Shown here: in pieces, positions 21,306 through 31,346 of the stretch
How the letters are laid out: each line of letters begins with the position of its first letter
Position numbering within the stretch: the first letter of the stretch is position 1
From: Flavobacterium sp.
GTDB lineage: Bacteria > Bacteroidota > Bacteroidia > Flavobacteriales > Flavobacteriaceae
DNA length: 64,000 nucleotides
Direction of reading: 5' to 3'
Assembly (NCBI RefSeq): GCF_028689845.1
Contig: NZ_JAQVCH010000011.1
Location: forward strand, 1 to 64,000
Notes under the pieces: model-generated
Seen by the model: only the letters and a program-made list of their open reading frames with translations
Told to the model about the DNA's origin: nothing
The model's database searches: none
Position numbers and translations under genes: made by a program

Positions 21306-23477
21306 ATGAAAAAAAGTATACTACTACTCGCTCTCTGTTGGTCCTTTTTTGGACAGGCACAAATCATTAACATTCCAGATATTGCTTTTAAAGCAAAATT
21401 ATTGCAAGCAGATAGTGGGAATTCCATTGCATTTGCTGGCGGTTCGATGGTTAAAATCGACACAAATTTAGATGGAAATATTCAAGAAAGTGAAGCGTTA
21501 CTTATAGATTCGCTAAATGTTTCCTTTGCAAATATTTCAGATTTAATGGGAATTCAATCTTTTTCAAACCTAAAAAAATTACAATGTCAATCAAATTCAC
21601 TTTCAGGTAATTTAGATTTGAATGCCTTGAATCAACTTAGTGATTTAAACTTTGCATCAAATCAAATTTCAGGGTTGAATGTTTCAACAGCTGCGAATTT
21701 GAAAAAACTCCAAGCCTATTCGAATTTGTTGACAACGATTGACTTATCACAAAATAATTTGATAGAAGAACTCAGTTTAAGTTCAAATAACCTAACGGAA
21801 TTAACGCTAGATAATTTAATTCAATTGCGATTTTTGGATTGTGGGGGCAACCAAATGGAAACATTAAACTGTAATAACAATCCCAATTTAGAATATGTTT
21901 CTATTCAATCGCCCATTTTAAAATATTTATTCATCAAAAATGGTGTAGATGAAAGCACAACCATGGATAATGGAAGTTGGTTTGAATTATTTTGTTGTAG
22001 CCCAAATTTGGAATATGTCTGCTGTGATGAAATGCAATATGAAAGTGTGTTAGAACGAATTGAACAGGCTCAACTATTCGGCTGTCAGGTAAATACGTAT
22101 TGTTCTTTTACGCCTGGCGGCGACTATAATACGATTGCTGGACAAACACAGTTTGATGAAAATAATAATGGTTGTGAAAGCTCGGATTTTAGTTTTCCTT
22201 ATTTAAAAATTGATATCAACCTCGATGCAGTTTCAACAAATTCATCTGTTTTTGCTGATGAAATGGGCAATTATCAAATTTACACCAACCAAACCGGAAC
22301 GTATGAATTAGTGCCAGATATAGAAAATCCGACCTATTTTACGGTTTCTCCTAATCCAGCAGTTGTTCCTATTACGGTCATTGATAATTCAGTTCTTACC
22401 CAAAACTTTTGCGTGACAGCGAATGGCGTGCATCCCGATTTAGAAATTGTTATTGCTCCAATTATTCCCGCTCGTCCTGGTTTTGAGGCCACTTATCAGA
22501 TTGTATACCGCAACATCGGAAATCAAACCCTTTCGCAACAATACGGGATAAACTTTTTCTATAATGAAAATTTAATGAATTTTGTTGCTGCCTCAGAACC
22601 AACTTCTTCCGCTGGCGAAGGCTCATTATCTTGGGATTATGCCAATCTAAAACCTTTTGAAAGCAGGGCTTTTTCACTAACATTTAACATTAATCCGCCC
22701 ACAGATTTAACTTTCCCTGTCAATATTGGTGATGTTTTAACCTTTACCACTTCTATTTTACCGCAAAATGGCGATGAAAACACAATGAATAATTTGTTTA
22801 TTTTCAATCAAACCGTAGTTGGGTCTTATGATCCAAATGATATTACTTGTTTGCAAGGCGATGTAGTTTCGCCCAGTACCATTGGTGATTATTTGCATTA
22901 TAACGTTCGTTTTGAAAACACCGGAACTTTTGAAGCTGAAAATGTAGTCGTTAAAATTGACGTCAATTCAGTCGAATTTGATGTTTCGAGTATTAAAATA
23001 ATAAAAGCTTCCCATTCGGTAGCTATTCGAAAAAACGGAAATATAATGGAATTTATTTTTCAAAATATAGCGTTAGACACCGGTGGACACGGTAATATCT
23101 TATTAAAAATTAAAACAAAAAATAGTTTAGCATCTGGCGATTCCGTTTCTAAAAGAGCTGATATTTACTTTGATTACAACTTTCCGGTTGATACTGGAAT
23201 AGCCAATACTACTTTTGAAAATTTGTCCGTAAATGTCTTTCCAGTTGATAATTTAGTTACGGTATATCCAAATCCTGCCCAAAATGAAGTGACAATAAAA
23301 GGTGATTCGTTGCTTCAATCTATTGAACTTTATGATGTGCAAGGAAGGTTGTTGTGGACAAAAATCAGAAATGAAAATTCTATTTCTATTGATATCTCGG
23401 CTCAATCCAGTGGAATTTATTTCTTAAAAATCAAAACTGAAAAAGGATTTAAAATAGAAAAATTGATCATAAAATAA
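21306..23477 (+). CDS. Leucine-rich-repeat / DUF11-like secreted protein with T9SS type A sorting domain
   Basis: Signal peptide; internalin-like LRRs (LKKLQCQSNSL..., LNQLSDLNFASNQISGL); repeat region VRFENTGTFEAENVVV; C-terminal VYPNPAQNEVTIKGD...GIYFLKIKTEKGFKIEKLIIK. Confidence 0.88.
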   Translation: MKKSILLLALCWSFFGQAQIINIPDIAFKAKLLQADSGNSIAFAGGSMVKIDTNLDGNIQESEALLIDSLNVSFANISDLMGIQSFSNLKKLQCQSNSLSGNLDLNALNQLSDLNFASNQISGLNVSTAANLKKLQAYSNLLTTIDLSQNNLIEELSLSSNNLTELTLDNLIQLRFLDCGGNQMETLNCNNNPNLEYVSIQSPILKYLFIKNGVDESTTMDNGSWFELFCCSPNLEYVCCDEMQYESVLERIEQAQLFGCQVNTYCSFTPGGDYNTIAGQTQFDENNNGCESSDFSFPYLKIDINLDAVSTNSSVFADEMGNYQIYTNQTGTYELVPDIENPTYFTVSPNPAVVPITVIDNSVLTQNFCVTANGVHPDLEIVIAPIIPARPGFEATYQIVYRNIGNQTLSQQYGINFFYNENLMNFVAASEPTSSAGEGSLSWDYANLKPFESRAFSLTFNINPPTDLTFPVNIGDVLTFTTSILPQNGDENTMNNLFIFNQTVVGSYDPNDITCLQGDVVSPSTIGDYLHYNVRFENTGTFEAENVVVKIDVNSVEFDVSSIKIIKASHSVAIRKNGNIMEFIFQNIALDTGGHGNILLKIKTKNSLASGDSVSKRADIYFDYNFPVDTGIANTTFENLSVNVFPVDNLVTVYPNPAQNEVTIKGDSLLQSIELYDVQGRLLWTKIRNENSISIDISAQSSGIYFLKIKTEKGFKIEKLIIK

Positions 23478-23504
23478 GAAAGTTAAGCTTATTTTTAAAG
23501 TTGG

Positions 23505-23535
23505 AAACACACGTTTAGTTAGCGTGTGTTTTTTT
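23505..23535 (+). terminator. Rho-independent terminator
   Basis: AAACACACG (23505-23513) / CGTGTGTTT (23523-23531) followed by T tract. Confidence 0.75.
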
Positions 23536-23672
23536 ATATTTTGGCATGTATATAATAATTATAATTTTATACAAAATTTAACGAAAACGTGTGGTATTAA
23601 ATTTTAACATTCCTATTATATTTTGTAAATTCGCAACAAACAAAGTATATACCTATTAAATTTTTATAAAAC

Positions 23673-24956
23673 ATGTCAAAAACTGCCATATTAAAGTACG
23701 AAGGTAAAGAATATGAGTTTCCTATCATCGTAGGAACCGAAAATGAAGCCGCCATCGACATTGAACAACTTCGTGCCTTAACAGGTGCTGTTACCTTAGA
23801 TCCCGGATTTAAAAATTCAGGCTCTTGCCAAAGTGCTATTACGTTCTTAGATGGGGAAGAAGGAATTCTACGTTACCGCGGGTATTCTATAGAAGAATTA
23901 GCAGATAAAGCTAACTTCTTAGAAGTTTCTTATTTGTTGATTTTTGGAGAATTACCAACGAAACAGCAGCTAATAAAATTCGAAATCGACATCCAAAAAT
24001 ATTCGTTAGTGAATGAAGAAATGAAAAGCATCATTGATGGTTTTCCAAAAACCGCTCACCCAATGGGCGTTTTGGCTTCTTTAACTAGTGCGTTAACGGC
24101 ATTTAATCCAAAATCGGTTAATCCGCACAATGAAAAAGAAATGTACGAAGCGGTATGTAAAATTATGGCTAAGTTTTTAGTCATTGCTACTTGGACCTAT
24201 CGAAAATCAATGGGCTATCCTTTAAATTATTATGACAACACCAAAGGATATGTCGCAAATTTTATGCATTTGATGTATGAATTGCCAACTGGACCCTATA
24301 AAATTGATTCGGTTGTTGTTAATGCTTTAGATAAATTATTTATTCTACATGCAGACCATGAACAAAACTGTTCTACCTCTACTGTTCGTATTGTAGGTTC
24401 TTCTCATGCGGGATTGTTTGCTTCTATTGCTGCTGGAGTTTCAGCACTTTGGGGACCTTTGCATGGTGGAGCCAATCAAGCGGTTTTAGAAATGTTAGAA
24501 GAAATTCACAAAAACGGAGGAGATGTAGCAAAATATGTGTTAAAAGCAAAAGACAAGGATGATTCCTTCCGTTTAATGGGATTTGGTCATCGGGTTTATA
24601 AAAACTTTGACCCAAGAGCAACTATTATTAAAAAAGCTGCAGACGATGTGCTTGAAGCCTTAGGAGTAGAAGATCCATTATTGGATATTGCCAAACAATT
24701 AGAAAAAGTAGCGTTAGAAGACGAATACTTCAAAGAAAGAAATTTATATCCAAATGTTGATTTTTATTCAGGTATTATTTACCGAGCATTAGGAATTCCA
24801 ACGGAAATGTTTACCGTAATGTTCGCCATTGGCCGTTTACCAGGTTGGATTGCTCAATGGAAAGAAATGCGAGAAAATAAAGAACCTATCGGAAGACCAC
24901 GTCAAGTGTATATCGGTTCGCCATTACGGGATTTTAAACCAGTAGAAAAAAGATAA
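23673..24956 (+). CDS. gltA: Citrate synthase
   Basis: LDPGFKNSGSCQSAITFLDGEEGILRYRGYSIEELA..., LHADHEQNCSTSTVRIVGSSHA, GFGHRVYKNFDPRA. Confidence 0.97.
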   Translation: MSKTAILKYEGKEYEFPIIVGTENEAAIDIEQLRALTGAVTLDPGFKNSGSCQSAITFLDGEEGILRYRGYSIEELADKANFLEVSYLLIFGELPTKQQLIKFEIDIQKYSLVNEEMKSIIDGFPKTAHPMGVLASLTSALTAFNPKSVNPHNEKEMYEAVCKIMAKFLVIATWTYRKSMGYPLNYYDNTKGYVANFMHLMYELPTGPYKIDSVVVNALDKLFILHADHEQNCSTSTVRIVGSSHAGLFASIAAGVSALWGPLHGGANQAVLEMLEEIHKNGGDVAKYVLKAKDKDDSFRLMGFGHRVYKNFDPRATIIKKAADDVLEALGVEDPLLDIAKQLEKVALEDEYFKERNLYPNVDFYSGIIYRALGIPTEMFTVMFAIGRLPGWIAQWKEMRENKEPIGRPRQVYIGSPLRDFKPVEKR

Positions 24957-24968
24957 AACATTTTAAAC

Positions 24969-24996
24969 AAAAAGCCTTCTAAAAAGAAGGCTTTTA
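24969..24996 (+). terminator. Rho-independent terminator downstream of gltA
   Basis: AAAAGCCTTCT-aaaa-AGAAGGCTTTT. Confidence 0.8.
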
Positions 24997-25122
24997 AGTT
25001 AAAAAAAATCGATATTTAAACGGTATATTGATGAAATTAAACCTTTTTAATTGTTCTATTTTATGATAAAGTGGAGTAATTCGTTACTGTTTCGGAATGC
25101 ATTTTTAATACAACATTTACTC

Positions 25123-25152
25123 TTGCTTTTGGAACCCCTTTTTTTATCTTTG
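25123..25152 (+). promoter_or_regulatory. Bacteroidota-type promoter
   Basis: TTG (25123-25125) - N19 - TATCTTTG (25145-25152), upstream of CDS 25176. Confidence 0.65.
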
Positions 25153-25175
25153 TCAAAAGCCATAAAAACAATACT

Positions 25176-26090
25176 ATGCTACCCATTCACGTACAAAATG
25201 AAACTTCCCGATTAAGGGCAGTTGTATTAGGCACTGCAATTAGCAGCGGTCCAACACCAACGAAAGAGGAAGCCTATGATCCCAAATCATTAGAGCATAT
25301 TTTGGCGGGAACCTATCCAGTTGAATCGGATATGATTAGCGAAATGGAAGCTTTTCATCGTGTTTTTCAAAAATATGATGTCAAAGTCTATCGTCCAGAA
25401 ATTATAGAAAATTATAATCAAATTTTCACGCGTGATATTGGTTTTGTTATTGAGGATATCTTTATTAAAGCAAATATTCTTCCCGAACGAGAAAGAGAAT
25501 TAGATGCAATTCAATATGTTTTGGATTTAATTAATCCAAAAAAAATAGTTCGTCCTCCTGAAGAAGTCCATATTGAAGGCGGCGACGTGATGCTTTGGAA
25601 TGACTATATTTTTATAGGAACATACAAAGGGTCTGATTATAAAGACTACATAACAGCCCGAACCAACATGCAAGGCGTTCAATATATTCGAGATTTATTT
25701 CCAAACAAAATCGTAAAAGAATTCGATTTAGTCAAATCAAAGATAGAAGCAAGAGACAATGCGTTGCACCTTGATTGTTGCTTTCAACCGGTAGGAAACA
25801 ATAAAGGAATTATTTATAAAAGTGGTTTTCGCGAAGAAGCGGATTATGTTTATTTAGTTAACTTATTTGGAAAAGAAAATCTATTTCACATCACCCGTGA
25901 CGAAATGTATCACATGAATTCCAATGTGTTTTCTATTGCTCCAGACGTTGTTGTTTCTGAACAGAATTTCACAAGATTAAACAATTGGTTGCGTAGTCAA
26001 GGCTTTACGGTTGAAGAAATTCCGTATGCTGAAATTGCTAAACAAGAAGGATTATTACGTTGTTCAACTTTACCATTAATCAGATTGTAA
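25176..26090 (+). CDS. Amidinotransferase / dimethylarginine dimethylaminohydrolase-like protein
   Basis: FTRDIGFVIED, HIEGGDVMLWNDY, HLDCCF, C-terminal RCSTLPL; typical residues of the guanidino-group-modifying superfamily. Confidence 0.85.
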   Translation: MLPIHVQNETSRLRAVVLGTAISSGPTPTKEEAYDPKSLEHILAGTYPVESDMISEMEAFHRVFQKYDVKVYRPEIIENYNQIFTRDIGFVIEDIFIKANILPERERELDAIQYVLDLINPKKIVRPPEEVHIEGGDVMLWNDYIFIGTYKGSDYKDYITARTNMQGVQYIRDLFPNKIVKEFDLVKSKIEARDNALHLDCCFQPVGNNKGIIYKSGFREEADYVYLVNLFGKENLFHITRDEMYHMNSNVFSIAPDVVVSEQNFTRLNNWLRSQGFTVEEIPYAEIAKQEGLLRCSTLPLIRL

Positions 26091-26153
26091 TTATATTTGT
26101 TATGTGTTATATGTTGTAGGTTTTTCCGTTCATACATTTAAAAATAACGGTTT

Positions 26154-26522
26154 ATGAAAAGTTATAAAGATTTAGAAGTTTACAATTTAAGCGTAGAGTT
26201 ATTTTATTTAGCTCACGGGTTTTCTTTAAAACTCCCGAAAGACGAATTGTATGAATTAGGAGGCCAATTAAGAAGATCAGCTGATTCAATTCCAACAAAT
26301 ATTGTTGAAGGATATGGTAGAAAAAGATATAAAGCAGATTTCGTAAAGTTTCTTACTTATTCTCGGGCTAGCTGTTTGGAAACTGTTTTTCATGTTGAAA
26401 AAATAACTAAATTGTATCCAGATTGTTATGATGGTAACGATTTACTAATTGAAAGGTATAATGAGTTAAGTGCAAAACTATTTAATTTTATAAAATTTGT
26501 AGATGAAAATTGGAAAGCGTAA
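26154..26522 (+). CDS. Four-helix-bundle protein (S23 / 23S rRNA intervening-sequence protein family)
   Basis: YKDLEVYNLSVELFYLAHGFSLKLPKDELYELGGQLRRSADSIPTNIVEGYGRKRYKADFVKFL. Confidence 0.9.
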   Translation: MKSYKDLEVYNLSVELFYLAHGFSLKLPKDELYELGGQLRRSADSIPTNIVEGYGRKRYKADFVKFLTYSRASCLETVFHVEKITKLYPDCYDGNDLLIERYNELSAKLFNFIKFVDENWKA

Positions 26523-26529
26523 TTTTTAA

Positions 26530-26557
26530 CCCACAACCCACAACCCACAACCCACAA
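26530..26557. repeat. Heptanucleotide tandem repeat (CCCACAA)x4
   Basis: Direct reading: CCCACAA CCCACAA CCCACAA CCCACAA. Confidence 0.95.
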
Positions 26558-26576
26558 CTTAAAAATTCTAACAACA

Positions 26577-27512
26577 ATGAACCAAACCACCAACTCCATC
26601 TTAATGATTCGACCAGTTGCCTTTCGAATGAATGAGCAAACTGCCGTAAATAATTATTATCAAAAAGTGTTAGAAAACACTACGCCAGCTACCGTAAATG
26701 CAAAAGCCCAACAAGAATTTGACGCTTTTGTTGATAAATTGCGAAAAGTAGGCGTTAATGTCATTGTGGTTGACGATACGTTAGAACCGGATACACCAGA
26801 TAGTATTTTTCCTAACAATTGGATTTCGTTTCATGAAAATGGCGATGTCACTTTGTATCCTATGTTTGCCGAAAACCGACGCTTAGAACGTCGTGAAGAT
26901 ATTTTGGAAAAACTAGAAGAAGAAGGATTTATTATCAATGAAATCATGGATTATACTTCGGCCGAAGAAGATGGTTTTTTCTTAGAAGGAACCGGAAGTA
27001 TTTTATTAGACCGCGATAATGCGAAAGCCTATTGTGCTCTTTCCCCTCGTGCGGATGAAGAATTATTCATCGAATTTTGTGAAGATTATGATTTGGCTCC
27101 AGTTATTTTTGAAGCCTTTCAAACCGTAAATGGTGAACGAAAATTGATTTATCATACGAATGTCATGATGTGTTTGGGCGAAACCTTTGCCGTTATTTGT
27201 GCTGAATGTATCGATGATAAGAAAGAACGAAAAATGGTTTTAGATAACCTAAAAGCAGATGAAAAAGATATTATCTTGATTACCGAAGACCAAATGAATA
27301 ATTTTGCAGGCAATATGTTGCAAGTAAAAGGAAAAGATGACAAACGGTATTTGGTGATGAGTAATTCGGCTCACCAAAGTTTGACTAAAGCTCAACTTCA
27401 AAAAATTGAACAACACTGTGAAATTATTTCTTCTAGTCTTGACACCATCGAAGCCTGTGGTGGCGGAAGTGCTCGTTGTATGATGGCAGAGGTTTTCTTG
27501 CCTCGAGAATAG
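26577..27512 (+). CDS. ctlX: Citrulline utilization hydrolase-like / amidinotransferase family protein
   Basis: MIRPVAFRMNEQTAVNNYYQ..., DSIFPNNWISFHENGDVTLYPMFAENRRLERR, FLEGTGSILLDRDN, ACGGGSARCMMAEVF. Confidence 0.82.
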   Translation: MNQTTNSILMIRPVAFRMNEQTAVNNYYQKVLENTTPATVNAKAQQEFDAFVDKLRKVGVNVIVVDDTLEPDTPDSIFPNNWISFHENGDVTLYPMFAENRRLERREDILEKLEEEGFIINEIMDYTSAEEDGFFLEGTGSILLDRDNAKAYCALSPRADEELFIEFCEDYDLAPVIFEAFQTVNGERKLIYHTNVMMCLGETFAVICAECIDDKKERKMVLDNLKADEKDIILITEDQMNNFAGNMLQVKGKDDKRYLVMSNSAHQSLTKAQLQKIEQHCEIISSSLDTIEACGGGSARCMMAEVFLPRE

Positions 27513-27543
27513 AAAAATTAGATACTTTTATTTAAATAATAAG

Positions 27544-29112
27544 TTGGTTAAAATGAAGAACGTAGTGATTGTTTTTTTATCGTTGTTTGCGATGACTATT
27601 CCGTTGAATGCCCAAGTATTAGATGAAAATTTCGGTGTTTCTGGAAAAGTTACAACCAACATTAATCAAAATGCTAATTTCCATAGAATCAATGCAATAC
27701 TTCAAGTTCCCAATCAAAAAATACTAGTTGGAGGTTCAGATAATACGAACGCCTATGTGTTGCGTTATAATCAGGATGGAACACTTGACACTAGCTTTCA
27801 AGATGAAGGGCATATCCTATTGCCTTTTACAACAATAGTTGCTTTTGCAAAGAAATCGGATAATGAGCTTTTTTTTGCAGGTTCTATTGTTGCATTTGGA
27901 GGTAACACTGATTTTATTGTGGGTAAGATAGATAGTGATGGAAACTTAGATTCGACCTTTGGAACCAATGGAATCAAACAACTCGGTTTTGGTTATCAAA
28001 GTGATGATAATGCAAGTGGTATAACCTTACAATCCGACGGAAAAATTATTGTGGTTGGCAATACGACCTTTGGCCCTAATTCACTTACGCAACATGTGGT
28101 GATTCGGTTATTGCCAAACGGCGAGTATGATACAAGTTTTAATACAGATGGGATTTTTACACTTGAAATGGTTACTCATCGGCAAAGTTTACGAACGGTT
28201 GATTTGATGGATGATGGGAAAATTGTTTGTAGTGGCTCTGTTACTTTGACCACTGGTTCCAATCAAGGTAGAATGTGCGTTTTGCGACTTTTGCCTAACG
28301 GATCTTTAGATACAACTTTTGCTACAGTAGGGTACCGATATTTTAATCCAGGAACACAAGGTGGCTCAACAGTTAATTCACATATCACATTTAATGATGG
28401 TAGTGTTTTATTGGGCGGATCATCGTACACACCAAATAATAGTGGTGTTATCAATAATTTTACACTTGTGAAATTAGATGCTTTTGGAGCTATTGATACT
28501 ACTTTTGCTAATAATGGTGTGGCAGTTAATTTTTTTCTTGGAAGAAGCGGAGCTATTAACAAACTTGTTTTAGATGATAACCAAAATATTTATGCCGTAG
28601 GAGCTTCGGCTGTGGTTGGAGTTAGTGGTGAAGATTTTGCGATTTCAAAGTGCAACGCAAATGGCGAACTAATCACTGATTTTGGTTCTAACGGTTATTT
28701 CTTCACAGATTTTGCGGGTTCAGGTGATTTTCCGTTTAGTTTTTTTATTGAGAATAATAAAATTCTCGTAGCGGGTACGGCAACAGTTAGCACCAATCCA
28801 ACTAAGCAATTTTTTGCAATGGCACGCATCATCGATGAAAGTTTGCTAAATACAATCAATTTTTCTGCTGATGAAGAGTATGTAGTTTATCCAACTATTT
28901 TTTCTGATGCAATTACCATAACCGCTTCTAGCGAAACAATGGTCGGCATTTCTCTTTTCGATTATGCTGGCAGAAAATTAATTATGAGTTCTTTAGTATT
29001 GCAACAAAATGGCACACCGCTAAATTTAAGTACTTTGGCAAAAGGCAACTACATTTTGAAAATAAAATCAGTCGACAATATAGAAAAAACAGTAAAAATT
29101 GTCAAGCGATAA
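27544..29112 (+). CDS. Delta-60-repeat secreted protein with T9SS-type C-terminal domain
   Basis: Signal peptide; repeated RxLPNGxxDTSFxxxG motifs; C-terminal VYPTIFSDAITITAS...GNYILKIKSVDNIEKTVKIVKR. Start could be ATG 27553. Confidence 0.87.
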   Translation: MVKMKNVVIVFLSLFAMTIPLNAQVLDENFGVSGKVTTNINQNANFHRINAILQVPNQKILVGGSDNTNAYVLRYNQDGTLDTSFQDEGHILLPFTTIVAFAKKSDNELFFAGSIVAFGGNTDFIVGKIDSDGNLDSTFGTNGIKQLGFGYQSDDNASGITLQSDGKIIVVGNTTFGPNSLTQHVVIRLLPNGEYDTSFNTDGIFTLEMVTHRQSLRTVDLMDDGKIVCSGSVTLTTGSNQGRMCVLRLLPNGSLDTTFATVGYRYFNPGTQGGSTVNSHITFNDGSVLLGGSSYTPNNSGVINNFTLVKLDAFGAIDTTFANNGVAVNFFLGRSGAINKLVLDDNQNIYAVGASAVVGVSGEDFAISKCNANGELITDFGSNGYFFTDFAGSGDFPFSFFIENNKILVAGTATVSTNPTKQFFAMARIIDESLLNTINFSADEEYVVYPTIFSDAITITASSETMVGISLFDYAGRKLIMSSLVLQQNGTPLNLSTLAKGNYILKIKSVDNIEKTVKIVKR

Positions 29113-29185
29113 ACGCTGAGCTTTTACTCTTCACTTTCTCAAAAACACATCCAACTTTTAGTACGCATTAATCTTATTTGTCCAA

Positions 29186-30616
29186 TCAGTTTAGTTCTTT
29201 TGCAATATTGCGAATCATTCCGCCAAAGATGAAAAAATGAAACGGCACCAAAGAATACCAATACAATCTTCCCCAAAGTCCTCTTGGTCGAAAGGTGGCA
29301 ATTTGATGTAAAGTGTTGTCGTTGTCTATTCGGAATTCAAGCCAAGCTTCACCAGGCATTTTCATTTCAGCAAATAACAATAAACGACGCTGTTCTTTAT
29401 CGGCTAAAATCACTCGCCAAAAATCTAACGAATCGCCATTGTCTAACTGAGTAGGGTGCGTGCGACCTCGACGTAAACCAACACCACCAAAAAATTTGTC
29501 TAAAACTCCGCGAATTCGCCACATCCAATTGCCGTAATACCAACCTTTTTCACCTCCAATTGACCAGATGTTTTCCATGGTTTTCTCTGGGTTTTTTAAT
29601 TGAACGGATTGCTCATCTTTTAAACAACCGAAAGTTGGAACTTGAATATATTCAGCTAAATTTTGTTTGAATTCACTGCTAATTAAACTGTCTTTCCAAC
29701 TGGAAATGACTAAGTTTTGTTCAATTTTTATAAAAGCTAATTTAATCGCTTCTGTATATGTTATCGGTTTAATATCTAACATTTTTTGTAACCGGTTATC
29801 CTTACAAATAATTTCCATTTTCATGCTGTCAACCAAATTAATTGCCAGTTTATAAGAAGTTGAGGTCACGAAGTATAACCAATAAGATGATAATTTGGGT
29901 GTCATAATCGGAACAGTGTAAATCCAATTTTTAAAACCACGCGTTTTGGCATATAATTGCATCATTTGTTTGTAGGTCAAAATATCAGGTCCTCCGATAT
30001 CAAAAGATTGATTGAAACAGTCTTCCCGCAATAAGACGCCTCTTAAATAATGAATCACATCTCGAATGGCAATGGGCTGTGTTTTGGTTAAAACCCATTT
30101 TGGTGTAATCATAATAGGGAGTTTTTCGCATAAATCGCGGATAATTTCAAAAGATGAGCTCCCAGAACCTACAATAATTCCCGCTCGTAAAACGGTTAAA
30201 TTAAAAGGGCCTTGATACAAAATGGTTTCAACATTACTTCGTGAACTTAAATGTTTGGATAGTTTCGTGTCATTGACAATTCCGCTTAAATAAACAACTT
30301 GTTTAACGCCAATTTTTCCCATGTAAAGGTTGAAATTTTCGGCTGCTTTGGCTTCCATCACATCAAATTCAGTGGTAGAAGAGCTCATGGAATGAATTAA
30401 GTAATAAGCCACGTCAATCGGTTCAGGCAAGTTTTCAAATGTTAGCTCGTTTAAAAAATCGACTTCCCAGATAGAAATTAAGTCTAAAGTAGCTTTGTCT
30501 AATCCTAAACGAGATTGGTCTCGAACGCAACAAATTACTTGGTGACCTTGAGCTAAAAGTTCAGGTAATAAACGTCTGCCCACGTAACCATTGGCTCCTG
30601 TTAAAAGAATTCTCAT
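29186..30616 (-). CDS. SDR-family NAD(P)-binding protein with C-terminal DUF2867-like domain
   Basis: MRILLTGANGYVGRRLLPELLAQGHQVICCVRD; C-terminal TFRPRGLWGRLYWYSLVPFHFFIFGGMI. Confidence 0.85.
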   Translation of the reverse strand: MRILLTGANGYVGRRLLPELLAQGHQVICCVRDQSRLGLDKATLDLISIWEVDFLNELTFENLPEPIDVAYYLIHSMSSSTTEFDVMEAKAAENFNLYMGKIGVKQVVYLSGIVNDTKLSKHLSSRSNVETILYQGPFNLTVLRAGIIVGSGSSSFEIIRDLCEKLPIMITPKWVLTKTQPIAIRDVIHYLRGVLLREDCFNQSFDIGGPDILTYKQMMQLYAKTRGFKNWIYTVPIMTPKLSSYWLYFVTSTSYKLAINLVDSMKMEIICKDNRLQKMLDIKPITYTEAIKLAFIKIEQNLVISSWKDSLISSEFKQNLAEYIQVPTFGCLKDEQSVQLKNPEKTMENIWSIGGEKGWYYGNWMWRIRGVLDKFFGGVGLRRGRTHPTQLDNGDSLDFWRVILADKEQRRLLLFAEMKMPGEAWLEFRIDNDNTLHQIATFRPRGLWGRLYWYSLVPFHFFIFGGMIRNIAKELN

Positions 30617-30663
30617 ACTTAGAAATTTTCTTAAAGATAAGTAGAAATACGATTAAACAATCG

Positions 30664-31287
30664 TTAAATCATTTTGAAGATATTCACCACGGCACTACTA
30701 ATGTATTGAACACCAATTGCAATAACGATAAATCCGATAATTCTAGAAATTGCAACAATTCCTGAAGCTCCTAAAATTCTTGACAGATAATGAGCACTTT
30801 TTAGTACGAAGTAAATAACAATGGCGACGGCTAAGATTGCGAAAACAGCAGTTATTTTTTCACTAAGTTTTGTATAATCTTGATAAAAAGCAATAAGTAA
30901 CGAAATTGAGCCAGGGCCAGCCAGCATTGGGATTGCCAAAGGCGTTAAAGCAATTTGATTTCGAGTTTGTGCATCTGATTCAACCTTTTTGTTTACTCCT
31001 CTCGTTTTGTTGAATTCTCCTGTAAGTAAAGAAAATCCGGAACTTACGATAATTAATCCACCCGCAATTCGCAACGCATCAATACTAATGCCGAAGAATT
31101 TTAAAACATACTCTCCAATAAAAAAAGAAATGATTAAGATGATAAATACATTCAATGCCGTCCAAAGTGAAACACGAGAACGTTCTGTTTTTGAATAATC
31201 CATTGTTAGTCCAACAAAAATAGGGACAGCACCTAACGGATTAAGTACAGAAAAAAGTGCGGCAAAAACATAAACAAATAATTCCAT
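30664..31287 (-). CDS. MarC-family integral membrane protein
   Basis: ALFSVLNPLGAVPIFVGLT..., GGLIIVSSGFSLL, TPLAIPMLAGPGSISLLI. Confidence 0.92.
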   Translation of the reverse strand: MELFVYVFAALFSVLNPLGAVPIFVGLTMDYSKTERSRVSLWTALNVFIILIISFFIGEYVLKFFGISIDALRIAGGLIIVSSGFSLLTGEFNKTRGVNKKVESDAQTRNQIALTPLAIPMLAGPGSISLLIAFYQDYTKLSEKITAVFAILAVAIVIYFVLKSAHYLSRILGASGIVAISRIIGFIVIAIGVQYISSAVVNIFKMI

Positions 31288-31346
31288 GTATTTATTTTAA
31301 CAAATGTAATTCGGAAATTCCGAAGCTGTTTTTGTAAAAAACAAAG

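Noticed and set aside
26530-26557. CCCACAA repeats as a CRISPR-like array
   Set aside because: 7-bp units with no spacers; a simple tandem repeat.
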